Positions 17,725 to 27,108 are shown, numbered from the stretch's first letter. The stretch: DNA of 64,000 nucleotides from Alloprevotella tannerae ATCC 51259 (GCF_000159995.1 NZ_GG700643.1:27649-91648), one strand, 5' to 3'. Numbers and translations are program-made. Notes: generated by a model not told the origin, from the letters alone.

Positions 17725-18153
17725 ATGACAGAGAACCAAAACGGCAAGGTAGATCCCGTAGCCATCCGAGAACTTATTTCACAGGGTATTCCCATGAAAA
17801 GAAAAGAGAGTGAGATGAAACGCTCTCAATCAGAAGAGCTGTGTGTCGAACCAGAACGTCCAAATGACGAACCAATGTCAAAGGATTTTTCAAAAGCCCC
17901 AAGAAGAGAAAGGCGAAAGGCTGACAAAGGTGATTATGAGTCGCTTTTTATTTGTCGCAACACCTTGAAAAATCGGAAGACCATCTATATTGCCAAAGAA
18001 TTGCAGGACACATTGGCGGAGATAGTCATGTCTATGAGGAATAGAGATATGACCATCGGTATCTATGTGGAGAACATCATCCTTCATCATCTTGAAACCT
18101 ACAAGGATGAAATCAACAGATTAGCGGAGATGAAGTTTAGGAAGCTGTTGTAA
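17725..18153 (+). CDS. DUF3408 conjugative-transposon protein
   Basis: The 142-residue protein has a charged, disordered first half (about 1-75) and a compact C-terminal part with SLFICRNTLKNRKTIYIAKELQDTL and a basic helical end. This is the usual build of DUF3408 proteins found between ParA and tra genes in Bacteroidetes conjugative transposons. Its exact role in transfer is not established. Downstream tra genes are missing; a reverse transcriptase follows instead, so this is a stranded remnant. Confidence 0.7.
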   Translation: MTENQNGKVDPVAIRELISQGIPMKRKESEMKRSQSEELCVEPERPNDEPMSKDFSKAPRRERRKADKGDYESLFICRNTLKNRKTIYIAKELQDTLAEIVMSMRNRDMTIGIYVENIILHHLETYKDEINRLAEMKFRKLL

Positions 18154-18482
18154 ATCCCTATCTTCAGATGTTTTAAATGGAACTGCCCTGCTGCTTTCCG
18201 TGCTGTCATATAATGTCAGAGTAGGCAGGTCGCTGGGATACGGCAATCATCCCAAAAGCCGACTAATACGAAAGATAGAGTCGGGTGACAGGAGTTTTTA
18301 CCGCGAATTTGTCTCTTTCTGCCGATACAAAGGCAAAGTTCTGCGAGGGCTTGTCAAAGACGAAAAGTGGAGTTTGATCTGTTTTATGTACCCTAATTAT
18401 CAAACACGCCTTTTGCGACATTTTTATGCTTCGCAAGAGGCGTTTTCTTGCTATTTGCTTCGCCTTTCTCACTATGAATGAG
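18154..18482 (+). other. unassigned stretch; open frame 18200-18481 of doubtful coding status
   Basis: A 93-codon frame (MLSYNVRVGR...LRLSHYE) has no recognisable domain. It ends at the promoter of the reverse transcriptase. It may be a fragment of an element gene or non-coding. Confidence 0.25.
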
Positions 18483-18490
18483 TAACTTTG
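18483..18490 (+). promoter_or_regulatory. -7 box of the reverse transcriptase gene
   Basis: TAACTTTG is a full match to TAnnTTTG. Transcription from it would begin near 18497, after the upstream ATG at 18478, so translation should start at 18514. Confidence 0.6.
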
Positions 18491-18513
18491 CAACTAAAAT
18501 ATATTTTGAACGT

Positions 18514-19995
18514 ATGAGTCGAAAATCAATACTTGAAATGTCGCATGAAGAAGCTAAGGACTTCTTTCTAAAAGACAAAAGTTATTGCAATATAGATCTT
18601 CCTGAATATTTCTCTTTCTCAAATCTATTAAATGAAATAAGCAAGGTGTTGGACGAAAAAAAACGCGTTTCAGACGTTTATGATACAAGTAAGTTGAAAA
18701 ATTGCGAAAAAGTTAATCACACTCTATTTGCAAATAAAGATGGAAAATTATCTTGGCGACCTTTGCAAATTATACACCCATTTCTTTATGTTCTATTGGT
18801 TAAAGAAATCACAAAAGAATCTAATTGGAAGAAATTATTGGGTAGATTTCATGATTTTCAGAACAACAAAAAGATAAAATGCTTTAGTATTCCAGTAGAA
18901 GCTAAGAGCAGACAATCAGATAAGGCGGAACAGATACTTCAATGGTGGGAAAACATAGAACAAGAATCTATAAACCAATCATTGGATTATAAGTTTTCAT
19001 ATGATACAGATATTGCCGATTGTTATGGCTCTATATACACTCATTCCATAGCATGGGCTATTGAAACAAGAAAAATTGCAAAAGAACAAAGAGATAGAAA
19101 TCTGTTAGGAAATAAAATAGATACTCATATAAGAAATATGCAGTATGGTCAAACTAATGGAATTCCTCAGGGGTCTGTTTTGATGGATTTTATTGCAGAA
19201 ATAATTTTAGGATATATAGATAAATTACTTGCAGATAAAATAACTGAAAATAAAATAGAAGACTACAATATATTTAGATATAGAGATGACTATAAGATTT
19301 TCGTAAATACCCCCAATGACGGAGAGATGATTCTAAGGCTATTGTCGGAGCTCATCGTTCCTTTCGGATTAAAACTAAACTCCTCAAAAACAAGAGAGAA
19401 CAAGAATATCATATCAAGTTCTGTAAAGCCTGATAAATTATCATGGTTTCAACTTAATCAAGGCGACCTAACTCTACAAAAGCAATTTTTATTGATTCAT
19501 CAGCATAGTATTATATACCCCAATTCTGGAAGTATCGTTCGAGGATTAACTGAATTAAATAAAAAAATATCAGACAAAGAAAAATCCACCCAAATTATCA
19601 GCATAACAGTTGACATTATGCTTCATAATCCTAAAGCAATACCTGTATGCTGTTCTATCATTAGTAAAATACTAAAGAACACAGAAGAGAAAATGAAGTT
19701 GTCCATTTCAAACAAAATATATAAGCGTTTAATGGAAACACCTAATTCAGAATTTGCTCAAATTTGGTTACAAAGAATGCTGAAAAGCAGTGTTGAAAAA
19801 TTTGACTTCAAGGAAACGTTGTGTAGTATCGTAAGGGGAGAAAGTGTTGAGATTTGGGATAGCAGTTGGTTTAATGGGAATAATAAATTCAAGAAACTAA
19901 TACTTCCAACGTCCATTTTTGACAAAACTATATTTAATAAAATGGATGAAATAATAGAGGATAATGAAGTTGATATTTTTATACATTCTCTATGA
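18514..19995 (+). CDS. stand-alone reverse transcriptase of the abortive-infection/unknown-group (defence) type
   Basis: The 493-residue product has RT motifs in order: TDIADCYGSIYTH near residue 163 (first catalytic Asp), GIPQGSVLMDF near 215, and the catalytic box RYRDDYKIF near 252, with Arg in place of the usual Ala/Val of YxDD. There is no maturase, endonuclease or CRISPR-associated domain. After about residue 300 the protein is helical and repeat-like, as in Abi/unknown-group RTs that act against phages. The start at 18514 is chosen because the TAACTTTG promoter lies downstream of the alternative ATG at 18478. It is monocistronic between transfer-element remnants. The exact DRT class cannot be set by eye, and no associated ncRNA was recognised. 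Confidence 0.8.
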   Translation: MSRKSILEMSHEEAKDFFLKDKSYCNIDLPEYFSFSNLLNEISKVLDEKKRVSDVYDTSKLKNCEKVNHTLFANKDGKLSWRPLQIIHPFLYVLLVKEITKESNWKKLLGRFHDFQNNKKIKCFSIPVEAKSRQSDKAEQILQWWENIEQESINQSLDYKFSYDTDIADCYGSIYTHSIAWAIETRKIAKEQRDRNLLGNKIDTHIRNMQYGQTNGIPQGSVLMDFIAEIILGYIDKLLADKITENKIEDYNIFRYRDDYKIFVNTPNDGEMILRLLSELIVPFGLKLNSSKTRENKNIISSSVKPDKLSWFQLNQGDLTLQKQFLLIHQHSIIYPNSGSIVRGLTELNKKISDKEKSTQIISITVDIMLHNPKAIPVCCSIISKILKNTEEKMKLSISNKIYKRLMETPNSEFAQIWLQRMLKSSVEKFDFKETLCSIVRGESVEIWDSSWFNGNNKFKKLILPTSIFDKTIFNKMDEIIEDNEVDIFIHSL

Positions 19996-20622
19996 TGAAG
20001 CTATCATTCCATAAAGAATAGTCTGTATTGGCTTTTTGTTACTTTTGAGCCGTCTCAACTCACTGTCAAAAGTAACGAGGTGTTTTTCATTGGGGGGGCT
20101 TTGCTCCTTTCTTCTTTCTCCCGAAGCTCACGAAAGAAAGAAGCTCACGAAAGAAAAGAGTGGTCGGCAAATCTACCGACCGCTTTACTCCATCTGTTCT
20201 TCTTGAACGGTTATTTTTGATTTTATGCGGATTCCATAGGTGAGGGAGTTGAGTTTCAACTTTTTCTTTTTCCCTGCTTCTCGCATATCCGACATTTTTT
20301 TTATGCGTCTTTCCGTCGGGTCGGTCGTTTTCGTTTCAGTGGCGTAAAAAGGTAGGGATTGGGACAAACAAGGTTTTATGGCGAGAATACTACCTGCAAT
20401 GAAATGGAAGTGTGGAGATTGTCGTCTAAACGGCTTGCCGCCTTGACCTTTTTTATCCGTAAAAGCCCGGAACAGCCTTTGCCGCTGACAACGAACAACA
20501 GATCCCGACATGATACACGGGCATAAGTGGAGGGAGGTGCAGACAGAGAAGCAGGGCGAAAACAGAAACACAGTCTCCAGAGACTGCATTTAGCATAGGA
20601 ACAGAATACATTGAAAACAAAA
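19996..20622. other. transfer-element remnant, no convincing gene
   Basis: It contains a perfect 17-bp tandem repeat (GAAGCTCACGAAAGAAA at 20123-20139 and 20140-20156). Two open frames on the minus strand (20185-20589 and 20376-20681) overlap each other in different frames with Cys/Phe-rich composition; I regard both as doubtful. Confidence 0.35.
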
Positions 20623-20644
20623 GAGCCGCCCAAACGGACGGCTC
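20623..20644. terminator. GC-rich hairpin
   Basis: GAGCCG (20623-20628) pairs with CGGCTC (20639-20644), and the loop can pair further. No strong U-run on either side, so function as a terminator is only likely. Confidence 0.45.
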
Positions 20645-20662
20645 TATCGAAATTAATTTGGA

Positions 20663-20701
20663 GAAAATTCTTTTTTCTCACTATATCCCTTTATCTTTGC
20701 A
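20663..20701 (+). repeat. promoter-bearing direct repeat, copy 1
   Basis: This 39-bp sequence matches 24841-24879 at 34 of 39 positions. It carries a CTTTTTTCTCAC block and TATCTTTG (20692-20699), a consensus -7 box. It could promote the HNH gene at 20865. Confidence 0.65.
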
Positions 20702-20864
20702 ATAAGTTATTTGAGTTATGCAAGGAGTGGTATATCACTGCTGAAGAACGGTCGCCAAATCATTTCTGCTATATTTCATAACTCATAAGGCTGTTTATAG
20801 CCCATTATGCAGATTTATTATGAGATAGATTCCCTATTTCCAATATATATTCAATTAAAGTATA

Positions 20865-21545
20865 ATGAAATCACGAATAGCTATACCACAGTTGGCAAAA
20901 GTAAGAGCCATACTTCAGAAAGAAATAGGATCAGTTTGTCCTTTTTGTCAAAATGATGATGTTGGGCATTTTGAGATTCACCATATAGATGAGAATCCTA
21001 CACACAACGAAATGGGGAATTTACTTTTGCTTTGTCCTACTTGTCATTCAAAGATTACCAAAGGCGATATTACAAGTATTGATGTGTACAAAAAGAAACT
21101 TTCGCTTTTAACCGCTCCGATATCAAACAAAAGCGATTCTGGAAAAATTGCGAACTTTAATAACAATGTAGAAAATGCCATTGTCGGAGACAATAATAAT
21201 ATCTCAATAAATCAGACGAAGAAAACGGTAAAACAAAAATATCCAGAAGGCTGTATAGGTTTTGATACGATAAAAGCAAACTATATCGGACATCTAATTA
21301 AACGATATAATGAATATAAAGAGTATGAGGTGGGAAAAGAAAATATGAACTATGCAGCATTTTCCTCTCATCTAAAAAAACGATACAAAATAGGCCCTAC
21401 AAGGACTCTCTATAATTTGCCAATTGAGAAATTTGAGGAATTAACAGTATATATTCAAACTAGAATAGACAAAACAAAACTTGCTAAAATGAAAGGGAAA
21501 GGACATAAAAACTACTCAACATTCTCAGAATATGCAGATGAATAG
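20865..21545 (+). CDS. HNH-endonuclease-domain protein
   Basis: The 226-residue protein has an N-terminal HNH/zinc-ribbon domain: CPFC near residue 25, FEIHHIDENPTHNEMGNLLLLC near 38-60 and CPTCH at about 60-64, giving four metal-binding Cys and a catalytic His. An Asn-rich hinge follows (NFNNNVENAIVGDNNNISIN, near 102-121). The C-terminal 90 residues are basic and helical, without a recognised domain. It should bind and cut nucleic acid, but the target is unknown. It stands alone under the promoter near 20692, next to a nuclease operon, which fits a defence cargo role. An ordinary mobile-element endonuclease is the alternative. Confidence 0.72.
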   Translation: MKSRIAIPQLAKVRAILQKEIGSVCPFCQNDDVGHFEIHHIDENPTHNEMGNLLLLCPTCHSKITKGDITSIDVYKKKLSLLTAPISNKSDSGKIANFNNNVENAIVGDNNNISINQTKKTVKQKYPEGCIGFDTIKANYIGHLIKRYNEYKEYEVGKENMNYAAFSSHLKKRYKIGPTRTLYNLPIEKFEELTVYIQTRIDKTKLAKMKGKGHKNYSTFSEYADE

Positions 21546-21605
21546 GTTAGTAAATGAGTTGCATTTGATATGATTTTTGTGCATGTGTGGTAATGTGTAA
21601 ACTTG

Positions 21606-21613
21606 TAACTTTG
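21606..21613 (+). promoter_or_regulatory. -7 box upstream of the DUF4238 gene
   Basis: TAACTTTG fits the Bacteroidetes consensus. The start codon is 141 bp downstream, leaving an untranslated leader of about 130 nt. Confidence 0.5.
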
Positions 21614-21753
21614 TATTTTATACCATATGGTAGAGGTTAATGTCAAGCGTTAAAGCATTGTGTCCATTGCAAAGACAGGCTGCTTAATTATTATCTATCG
21701 AAAATCATTACTCACATTCTTTTGTGTAATTTTAGGTCTATTGTAAATTCATA

Positions 21754-22734
21754 ATGAAACAACACTATATCCCAAGATGCTATCTGAAGAGATTTTCTGA
21801 TAACGACAAGAGTATTTTTACATATGATAAGCTGCAATCAAAGGTATATCCAGGCAGTATGATGTCTGTCTGTTGTGAAGATGATATGTACTCTATTTCA
21901 GATTCATATGTCGAAAAGAATAATAAGAAATCCGGGAATAATCTCAATAGATTGTCGATAGAGCATGACCATTTTGCCAATTTAATTGAGCCAAACCTCT
22001 CTCAGCTTTTACAATCCATAGATGTCATAAAGGACGAATGGATTTCGGGCAAGGAACAATACCGTTTACAGTTTGAAGAGAAAAGAGAACTAGCATTGCA
22101 TCTTGTTACTCAATTTTTTCGACATCCTCTATTTAAAGATTCAACAGTTGACGACTATCTCAGGATGGAGAGAGCAGGAATTGACATGGTGAAATATTTT
22201 CTAGCCAAAGAAAAAGGAGATGAATCTATTAATAATCTGGAAATAGACATAGAATGTGAAGCACCAGTTCTCCATGCACAGTTAACCTATTTAGATGATG
22301 AGACTCTTATGGATTTTGCTAATGCGATAGCAAATAATATATGGATGTTCCTCGTAAGTGAAAATGATGATTTCTATACAAGTGATTTTCCTATTATAGT
22401 TGAGCCTCATGTGAAAAATGCACGTCCTATGTATATGGGACTTGCTCAATATGGAGGAGAGTTGACATTCCCATTATCACCGACTCTAATGATAGTAGTT
22501 TTTGACAGAGTGTATTTTAAAGAAAAGGAGGAGTATGACTGCACATTCTCAATTGCAACTGATAAAGAAATCAGGCGCCAAAACATGTTAAGATACTTCT
22601 ATGCTAAACGACATGTTTTTAGTGCTAAGAAGGACTTTAAACTTATTGATATGATATATAAATTAGAAGGTCATCATATTTTCGTCAACTCTAATTTCAA
22701 GTCTAAAATTGTAAGTGGCCTAGGGAAGTATTGA
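21754..22734 (+). CDS. DUF4238-family protein
   Basis: The 326-residue product opens with KQHYIPRCYLKRFSDND, the conserved start of DUF4238 proteins. A helical middle region follows, then a conserved-looking stretch FYTSDFPIIVEPH near 205-220 (a metal- or substrate-binding look) and LTFPLSPTLMIVVFD near 235. No signal peptide or membrane segment is present. The biochemical activity of this family is not known to me. It ends 6 bp before the PD-(D/E)XK nuclease gene, so the two are probably co-transcribed and work together. Its island setting suggests a defence or toxin-like role; this is inference. Confidence 0.72.
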   Translation: MKQHYIPRCYLKRFSDNDKSIFTYDKLQSKVYPGSMMSVCCEDDMYSISDSYVEKNNKKSGNNLNRLSIEHDHFANLIEPNLSQLLQSIDVIKDEWISGKEQYRLQFEEKRELALHLVTQFFRHPLFKDSTVDDYLRMERAGIDMVKYFLAKEKGDESINNLEIDIECEAPVLHAQLTYLDDETLMDFANAIANNIWMFLVSENDDFYTSDFPIIVEPHVKNARPMYMGLAQYGGELTFPLSPTLMIVVFDRVYFKEKEEYDCTFSIATDKEIRRQNMLRYFYAKRHVFSAKKDFKLIDMIYKLEGHHIFVNSNFKSKIVSGLGKY

Positions 22735-22740
22735 TACTTT

Positions 22741-24678
22741 ATGGCAAATACTCATATGGTTAGAAAAAGAAAACACACAAAGAAGAAAAGACAGCCCCCT
22801 AAGGCTAAGAAGAAAAAGACAGTAGTTAGGCAATGTGCTAATACTTCAAATCCATTTGAATTGCAAATGCGTGCTATGGGCAAGTATCTGCTTAAAGTCT
22901 TTAAAGATAAAGATGCTATTAAAACTGCTCTAAGGGAGCATATTGAGATAGTTGAGGGTTATTTTAGAAAATACGATTCAGTTCAGCTACTTGGAAGCAT
23001 TGGATTATATTTGTTAGACCACCTACCAAACATTGAAAAGCACTTTATAGCTCAGATGAATGGCACAGATATGCGTCTGGATGAAAATGCAGAAGTGATA
23101 GCAGAATATGCTATGAATTTTGGACTTGCATTACCCAATGATGGGAAAGACTCCCCCACAGATGATGTCATAAAGGATTTGAGAGATAAACTGAAGACTT
23201 TGTTTGTAGCTTATATGCATCTTGATATGCCATTAGGTGACGAGCCTACCCAATTTATTGATTGGATGATTCATATGGATACCATCGCTGTTCGTGGCGA
23301 TGGTTATCAAGTTCATGTGTATGAAGTATTTAAAGAAATGTTCTTCCCACATACGACCTTTTACCAACAGCAATTCGGCTATAGTGTGGACCAACTATTT
23401 GATTTCTTTATGGATCTGGAAAATAGGGTTATATGCAAGATATGTAGCCAAGATACTATCTATGGTGCAACAAAGATGCATGATCGGTGGGTGAAATGGG
23501 AAGAAAAGACTTTTGGCCCTATTGGCAATGAAGTTAGATTAGAGAATAAAGATTTCTCAAAAGGTATATTTGGTGCGTTCTTTGAAGCAAACCCAGATGT
23601 ACCGCATACGGAAGATGGCATGCAATTCCTTATGTATCAACCAGATGATTATAGAGGATCTGATATGATATTTTGGGTCTATCCTCAAAGCGAGGTGGAG
23701 ACAAGAATCCTAGATTCTCTTTCTATGAAATTTGGTGATAATTCTGCTTTTCTTGTAGAAAGCGAATTCAAAGGCAGTATTATGAATGGTCATAGTATTT
23801 TTGAGAAGCCGTTCGTTAAAGATGGTGATAAATATTATTGCTTTACTCCTATGATTCCTCATAGAAATCTGTTCTTGATTGCAGAAAAGCTTATGATGCG
23901 CAATGAAGCCTATTACCAGAAGAATTTCCAGCAGAACACGAATCCAATTAGCCGAGACGTTTATATTGAGAGTAAAGTAAAGTCCGTCATGGAATCATTT
24001 TTGTCCAACGTCACATTCTATTCTTCCGTACACTACAATATAATAGAAGAAGATGGTCAAAAAAAGAAACCAGAACTTGATATCCTTGGTATCTCAAATA
24101 AAGCTATCTATATTATAGAAGTTAAAGCACATGAACTTTCTTATAAAGACAGAGTTAGGCTAGATGGAGCCAAGGATAAGTTCAAGGCATCTGTTGCTGA
24201 GGCATGTAAACAATGCTGTAGAGCTGCTGATTTTATTTATAATTCTACAAAACCTGAATTTGGCACACAAGAAGGAACAGTTACTATTGATAAGAAGAAG
24301 CCAATATATAAGATGGCTGTAACCTTCCAACATTTTTCTTCATTGTTGGGGCAGATGGACAAGCTTGTGACTGCTGGTTTGATGGAGGAGCATTTCCGTG
24401 ATACATGGGCTGTGTCATTGTTTGACTTGATGGTCGTTGCTGATTTTGTTGAATCAGAAGATGAGTTTTTGTCCTATCTTGATATGCGAAAAATAATTAA
24501 TACGAATCATAGTGCATTTCATGACGAACTTGATTTGTTGGGGCAGTTTCTGAATGAAAATCTTGCTGACAAGGTAATTTCCAACAAGCCAATGAAGGTT
24601 ATTGGTGGCTCTGGTGATATTGATGAGGAATATGCTAAAGATTTCTATATTCCTATGGACTTTGGCTTTGGAGAGTAA
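22741..24678 (+). CDS. PD-(D/E)XK nuclease-domain protein, partner of DUF4238
   Basis: The 645-residue protein starts with a very basic, Lys-rich tail (1-30) that could bind nucleic acid. A long helical region without recognisable family follows. Near residues 445-465 it has ELDILGISNKAIYIIEVKA, with the spacing of a restriction-like nuclease core (Asp, then Glu-x-Lys on the next strand). A conserved SYKDR...GAKDKF helix follows. The family call rests on this motif only. It is the second gene of a tight pair with a DUF4238 protein (6-bp gap), so a two-component defence module is plausible. There is no methyltransferase or ATPase next to it. Confidence 0.62.
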   Translation: MANTHMVRKRKHTKKKRQPPKAKKKKTVVRQCANTSNPFELQMRAMGKYLLKVFKDKDAIKTALREHIEIVEGYFRKYDSVQLLGSIGLYLLDHLPNIEKHFIAQMNGTDMRLDENAEVIAEYAMNFGLALPNDGKDSPTDDVIKDLRDKLKTLFVAYMHLDMPLGDEPTQFIDWMIHMDTIAVRGDGYQVHVYEVFKEMFFPHTTFYQQQFGYSVDQLFDFFMDLENRVICKICSQDTIYGATKMHDRWVKWEEKTFGPIGNEVRLENKDFSKGIFGAFFEANPDVPHTEDGMQFLMYQPDDYRGSDMIFWVYPQSEVETRILDSLSMKFGDNSAFLVESEFKGSIMNGHSIFEKPFVKDGDKYYCFTPMIPHRNLFLIAEKLMMRNEAYYQKNFQQNTNPISRDVYIESKVKSVMESFLSNVTFYSSVHYNIIEEDGQKKKPELDILGISNKAIYIIEVKAHELSYKDRVRLDGAKDKFKASVAEACKQCCRAADFIYNSTKPEFGTQEGTVTIDKKKPIYKMAVTFQHFSSLLGQMDKLVTAGLMEEHFRDTWAVSLFDLMVVADFVESEDEFLSYLDMRKIINTNHSAFHDELDLLGQFLNENLADKVISNKPMKVIGGSGDIDEEYAKDFYIPMDFGFGE

Positions 24679-24714
24679 TAAGTGAAGCTTTTGCATAACA
24701 CATATTATAAGTAA

Positions 24715-24795
24715 ATGGGATTCAAGAAGAGGCTTGCTAAAACAGAAAATACATCTTCTGAGGCTGTACTTTACCATGAGAACAGACTGCGTTAA
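24715..24795 (+). CDS. possible 26-residue ORF
   Basis: A short frame (MGFKKRLAKTENTSS, ending NRLR) follows the nuclease gene by 36 bp. No family is recognised and no clear ribosome-binding site is seen. It may be a fragment of a lost gene. Confidence 0.2.
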   Translation: MGFKKRLAKTENTSSEAVLYHENRLR

Positions 24796-24840
24796 AAACA
24801 AAAAGTCATACAAAAGACGACTCTGTGAAAATAACTCAGA

Positions 24841-24879
24841 GGAAATTCTTTTTTCTCACGATATTCCCTTATCTTCGCA
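24841..24879 (+). repeat. promoter-bearing direct repeat, copy 2
   Basis: It matches 20663-20701 at 34 of 39 positions, with TATCTTCG in place of TATCTTTG. Together the copies bracket the HNH, DUF4238 and nuclease genes. Confidence 0.65.
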
Positions 24880-24959
24880 TCAAATAAAGTGGTTCTTTGA
24901 AATGGCAAAATAAGTAAGGTGGAGTATAGAAGTTCGCTGGTTTCTTTATCGTTACCTCC

Positions 24960-26057
24960 CTATATTGACAAACAATATAATCTATTGATTATTTGATGTT
25001 TATAAAATTCTCTATGCCTTGCAAGGTGGAAAGTAAGATTTTTGCCAATACCGCAAATGTCAGCTATTTCCTTTAGATAAGCATTCATTTTTTGATTACT
25101 TAATACAGGAAACAGTTTACCATCACGATAAGTCTTATTGCTATATTTAGCTATAATCTGTTTTGGAATATCAAGAAGCAAAATGTTAGATTCTACATTC
25201 GTTTTCTGTCTCTTCGTCATAATCCACTGCTTATCGTCCATATTAACTAAATGTTCCGGTGTGAGATTGGCAACATCTATGTATGATAGCCCTGTGAAAC
25301 ATGAGAAAATGAATATATCACGGACAAGAGATAAACGAGGTATCGTAAGTTTTTTATTCACAATTTTGAGAATTTCTTCATCAGTGAGAAATCCTCTGTC
25401 GACAAGCTCCAAGTGAAAATGGTAATTAGCAAACGGATCATGGTGCAGCACACCCAATTTCCGACCTAAAATGGTTATTGTCTTAAAAATCTTCATTGTC
25501 TTTGTTGCTGTGTTACGACATTGCCCGGCAACTGTTTGAAGATAAAGGTCAAAATCATAGATGACAGTATAAGTTAATTCACACAACTTTATATCTGTCC
25601 GACCATATTTCTGCTTCAGGAACTCTGCAAAGTGACGCTTGCATAATTCATACTTTCGCAAAGTAGTAGCAGATACAGAAACTCCTACTTGCTTTCGGAA
25701 GTCTTCATTATGCTTCTCGAAAAGAGCCATAAACGTATCTATGTCTCCTTTCTTTCCTAAAAACTCTTCTTTGATTCGTTCCAAACACAAATCATCTGAA
25801 AACTCCAAACGGCGGAAGATATTAAGCAACCCATTACTGATATTATCGAGTTGCAAATTCGTCCTCAGGACTTCAGTTGTTCGACCTTTGAGACGTTCTT
25901 TGTCAATATCCCAAAGAGACTTTAAAACAGAGATACCCGTTGATCCGATCGAGAGACGCTCATTGTTGAGATAGATTCTCAACATCACAGGATTCTTCCC
26001 TTCTTTGTTTACGTAATTACTTCTAAGATAGAAGGTTGACTTAAAAATTGACTTCAT
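24960..26057 (-). pseudogene. tyrosine recombinase (integrase) lacking its catalytic C-terminus
   Basis: The 365-residue frame has the N-terminal arm-binding and SAM-like domains of Bacteroidetes integrases, then part of the catalytic domain: FSCFTGLSYIDVANL (near 255, first Arg region modified to Leu-Ser) and LTFHLARH (near 345, HxxR). The next codons, REFYKHQIINRLYCLSI, bear no resemblance to the expected TFAT...GH...Y segment, so the tyrosine nucleophile is absent. The break is most easily explained by deletion or recombination at this point. The gene reads away from tRNA-Asp, the usual arrangement for an element inserted at a tRNA 3' end. The product should be inactive. Confidence 0.82.
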
Positions 26058-26073
26058 AAATACTTGTTTTTAA

Positions 26074-26264
26074 TTGTAGCCATAGTATGGATTTTGTGTA
26101 GCCAAAACCAAAAAACAGTGTAGCCATTTGTATCCACTGCTATGCTGCAAAGTTCAACATAATTTCCAAATGATGAGCAATTCTTACGTACTCTTGATGT
26201 ACTCTGTAGCCACTCTTGGCTACAATTTTTGAAATTCAAAAAATTCTGTAGCTGAATTGTAGCC
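26074..26264. repeat. six GTAGCC motifs upstream of the integrase, candidate arm-type Int sites
   Basis: GTAGCC (or its complement GGCTAC) occurs near 26076, 26098, 26120, 26206, 26218 (inverted) and 26258, mostly within TGTAGCCA. The region lies between the integrase start and tRNA-Asp, where attachment-site arms are expected. Confidence 0.45.
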
Positions 26265-26413
26265 GTTGTGGAGTATTTTGGAATATTTTTGTGTATCTAC
26301 ACATACTCCGAAAAGAAGAAGTGATACAAAACAAAAGTATCATAACTCCCTGAAGTTATGATACTTACGATTTTCTTTAGAAATCTCTGATGCTATTTTC
26401 AGAGTATTTAAAG

Positions 26414-26487
26414 CGGTACGTACGGGACTCGAACCCGTGACCTCCTGCGTGACAGGCAGGCATTCTAACCGGCTGAACTAACGCACC
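26414..26487 (-). tRNA. tRNA-Asp (GTC)
   Basis: The minus strand reads GGTGCGT...ACGTACC as the 7-bp acceptor stem (one G-T pair), with a CCTGCCTGTCACGCAGG anticodon arm carrying GTC and a GGGTTCGAGTCCC T arm. Length is 74 nt and CCA is not encoded. Its 3' end faces the truncated integrase, marking the likely island border. Confidence 0.96.
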
Positions 26488-27028
26488 AATTCACTTGTTG
26501 TGAATGCGAGTGCAAAAGTAACACATATTCTTGATCTAGCAAATATCTTTGACTTTTTTCATCAATATAATGCGTTATTTCGCGTGATGAATTGATATAT
26601 AGTGCTTTAGAAAGGAAATAAAATGTGGTATATGTTTGTTTCTCAGTTTCTGTTCTTTGTTATCTGATTGGAAACTAGTTTATTGAGCCAATTGTGATAT
26701 GATTTTTATGTCAAATGTACGAATAATATATAGTTTACTTTTGGTATATTAATGGATTATCTTAGATCATGAAAAATACTCTGATATAAATATTTATGCA
26801 CTTCTTTTATAGTAAAACTTGAAATCGAAATTCACCTCAAAAAGACAAGAAAAAAGGGAATTTTACAAAGTATTTTTACAACAGTGTAGCAAGATGGCCA
26901 AAGATAAAGGAAATGTTATGTATTGAAATCTAACTTAAAGAAGGAGGATAAATAAAATCTTAATGTCTTCAATGAGTTTTGGGAGCTTTTGAGAGTAATT
27001 GGTAACTATTTGTTGAGGGAGTTTTATT
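26488..27028. other. intergenic, nothing recognised
   Basis: This A/T-rich sequence has no supported gene, RNA or terminator. Confidence 0.4.
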
Positions 27029-27108
27029 GTTTGCTGGCACCAAACTATCGTTTGATGTCAGCAAACAGTAATTTGGCTCCAGCAAACGATAGTTTGGTGC
27101 CAGCAAAC
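27029..27108. repeat. 80-bp modular element, four 17-bp units with 4-bp spacers (family A, copy 1)
   Basis: Each unit has the form GTTTG-N7-CAAAC or its near variant, first unit GTTTGCTGGCACCAAAC. Spacers are TATC, AGTA and GATA. The outer 26 bp on each side (27029-27054 and 27083-27108) are perfect reverse complements. The same design recurs at 54631-54710. Confidence 0.85.

Noticed and set aside
20185-20681. Two overlapping minus-strand ORFs
   Set aside because: They overlap in different frames, have Cys/Phe-rich unnatural composition, and resemble no known family; treated as non-coding.
27029-27108. Possible CRISPR array
   Set aside because: Spacers are 4 bp and repeats are degenerate dyads; no cas genes are nearby. 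The same applies to the other periodic arrays.
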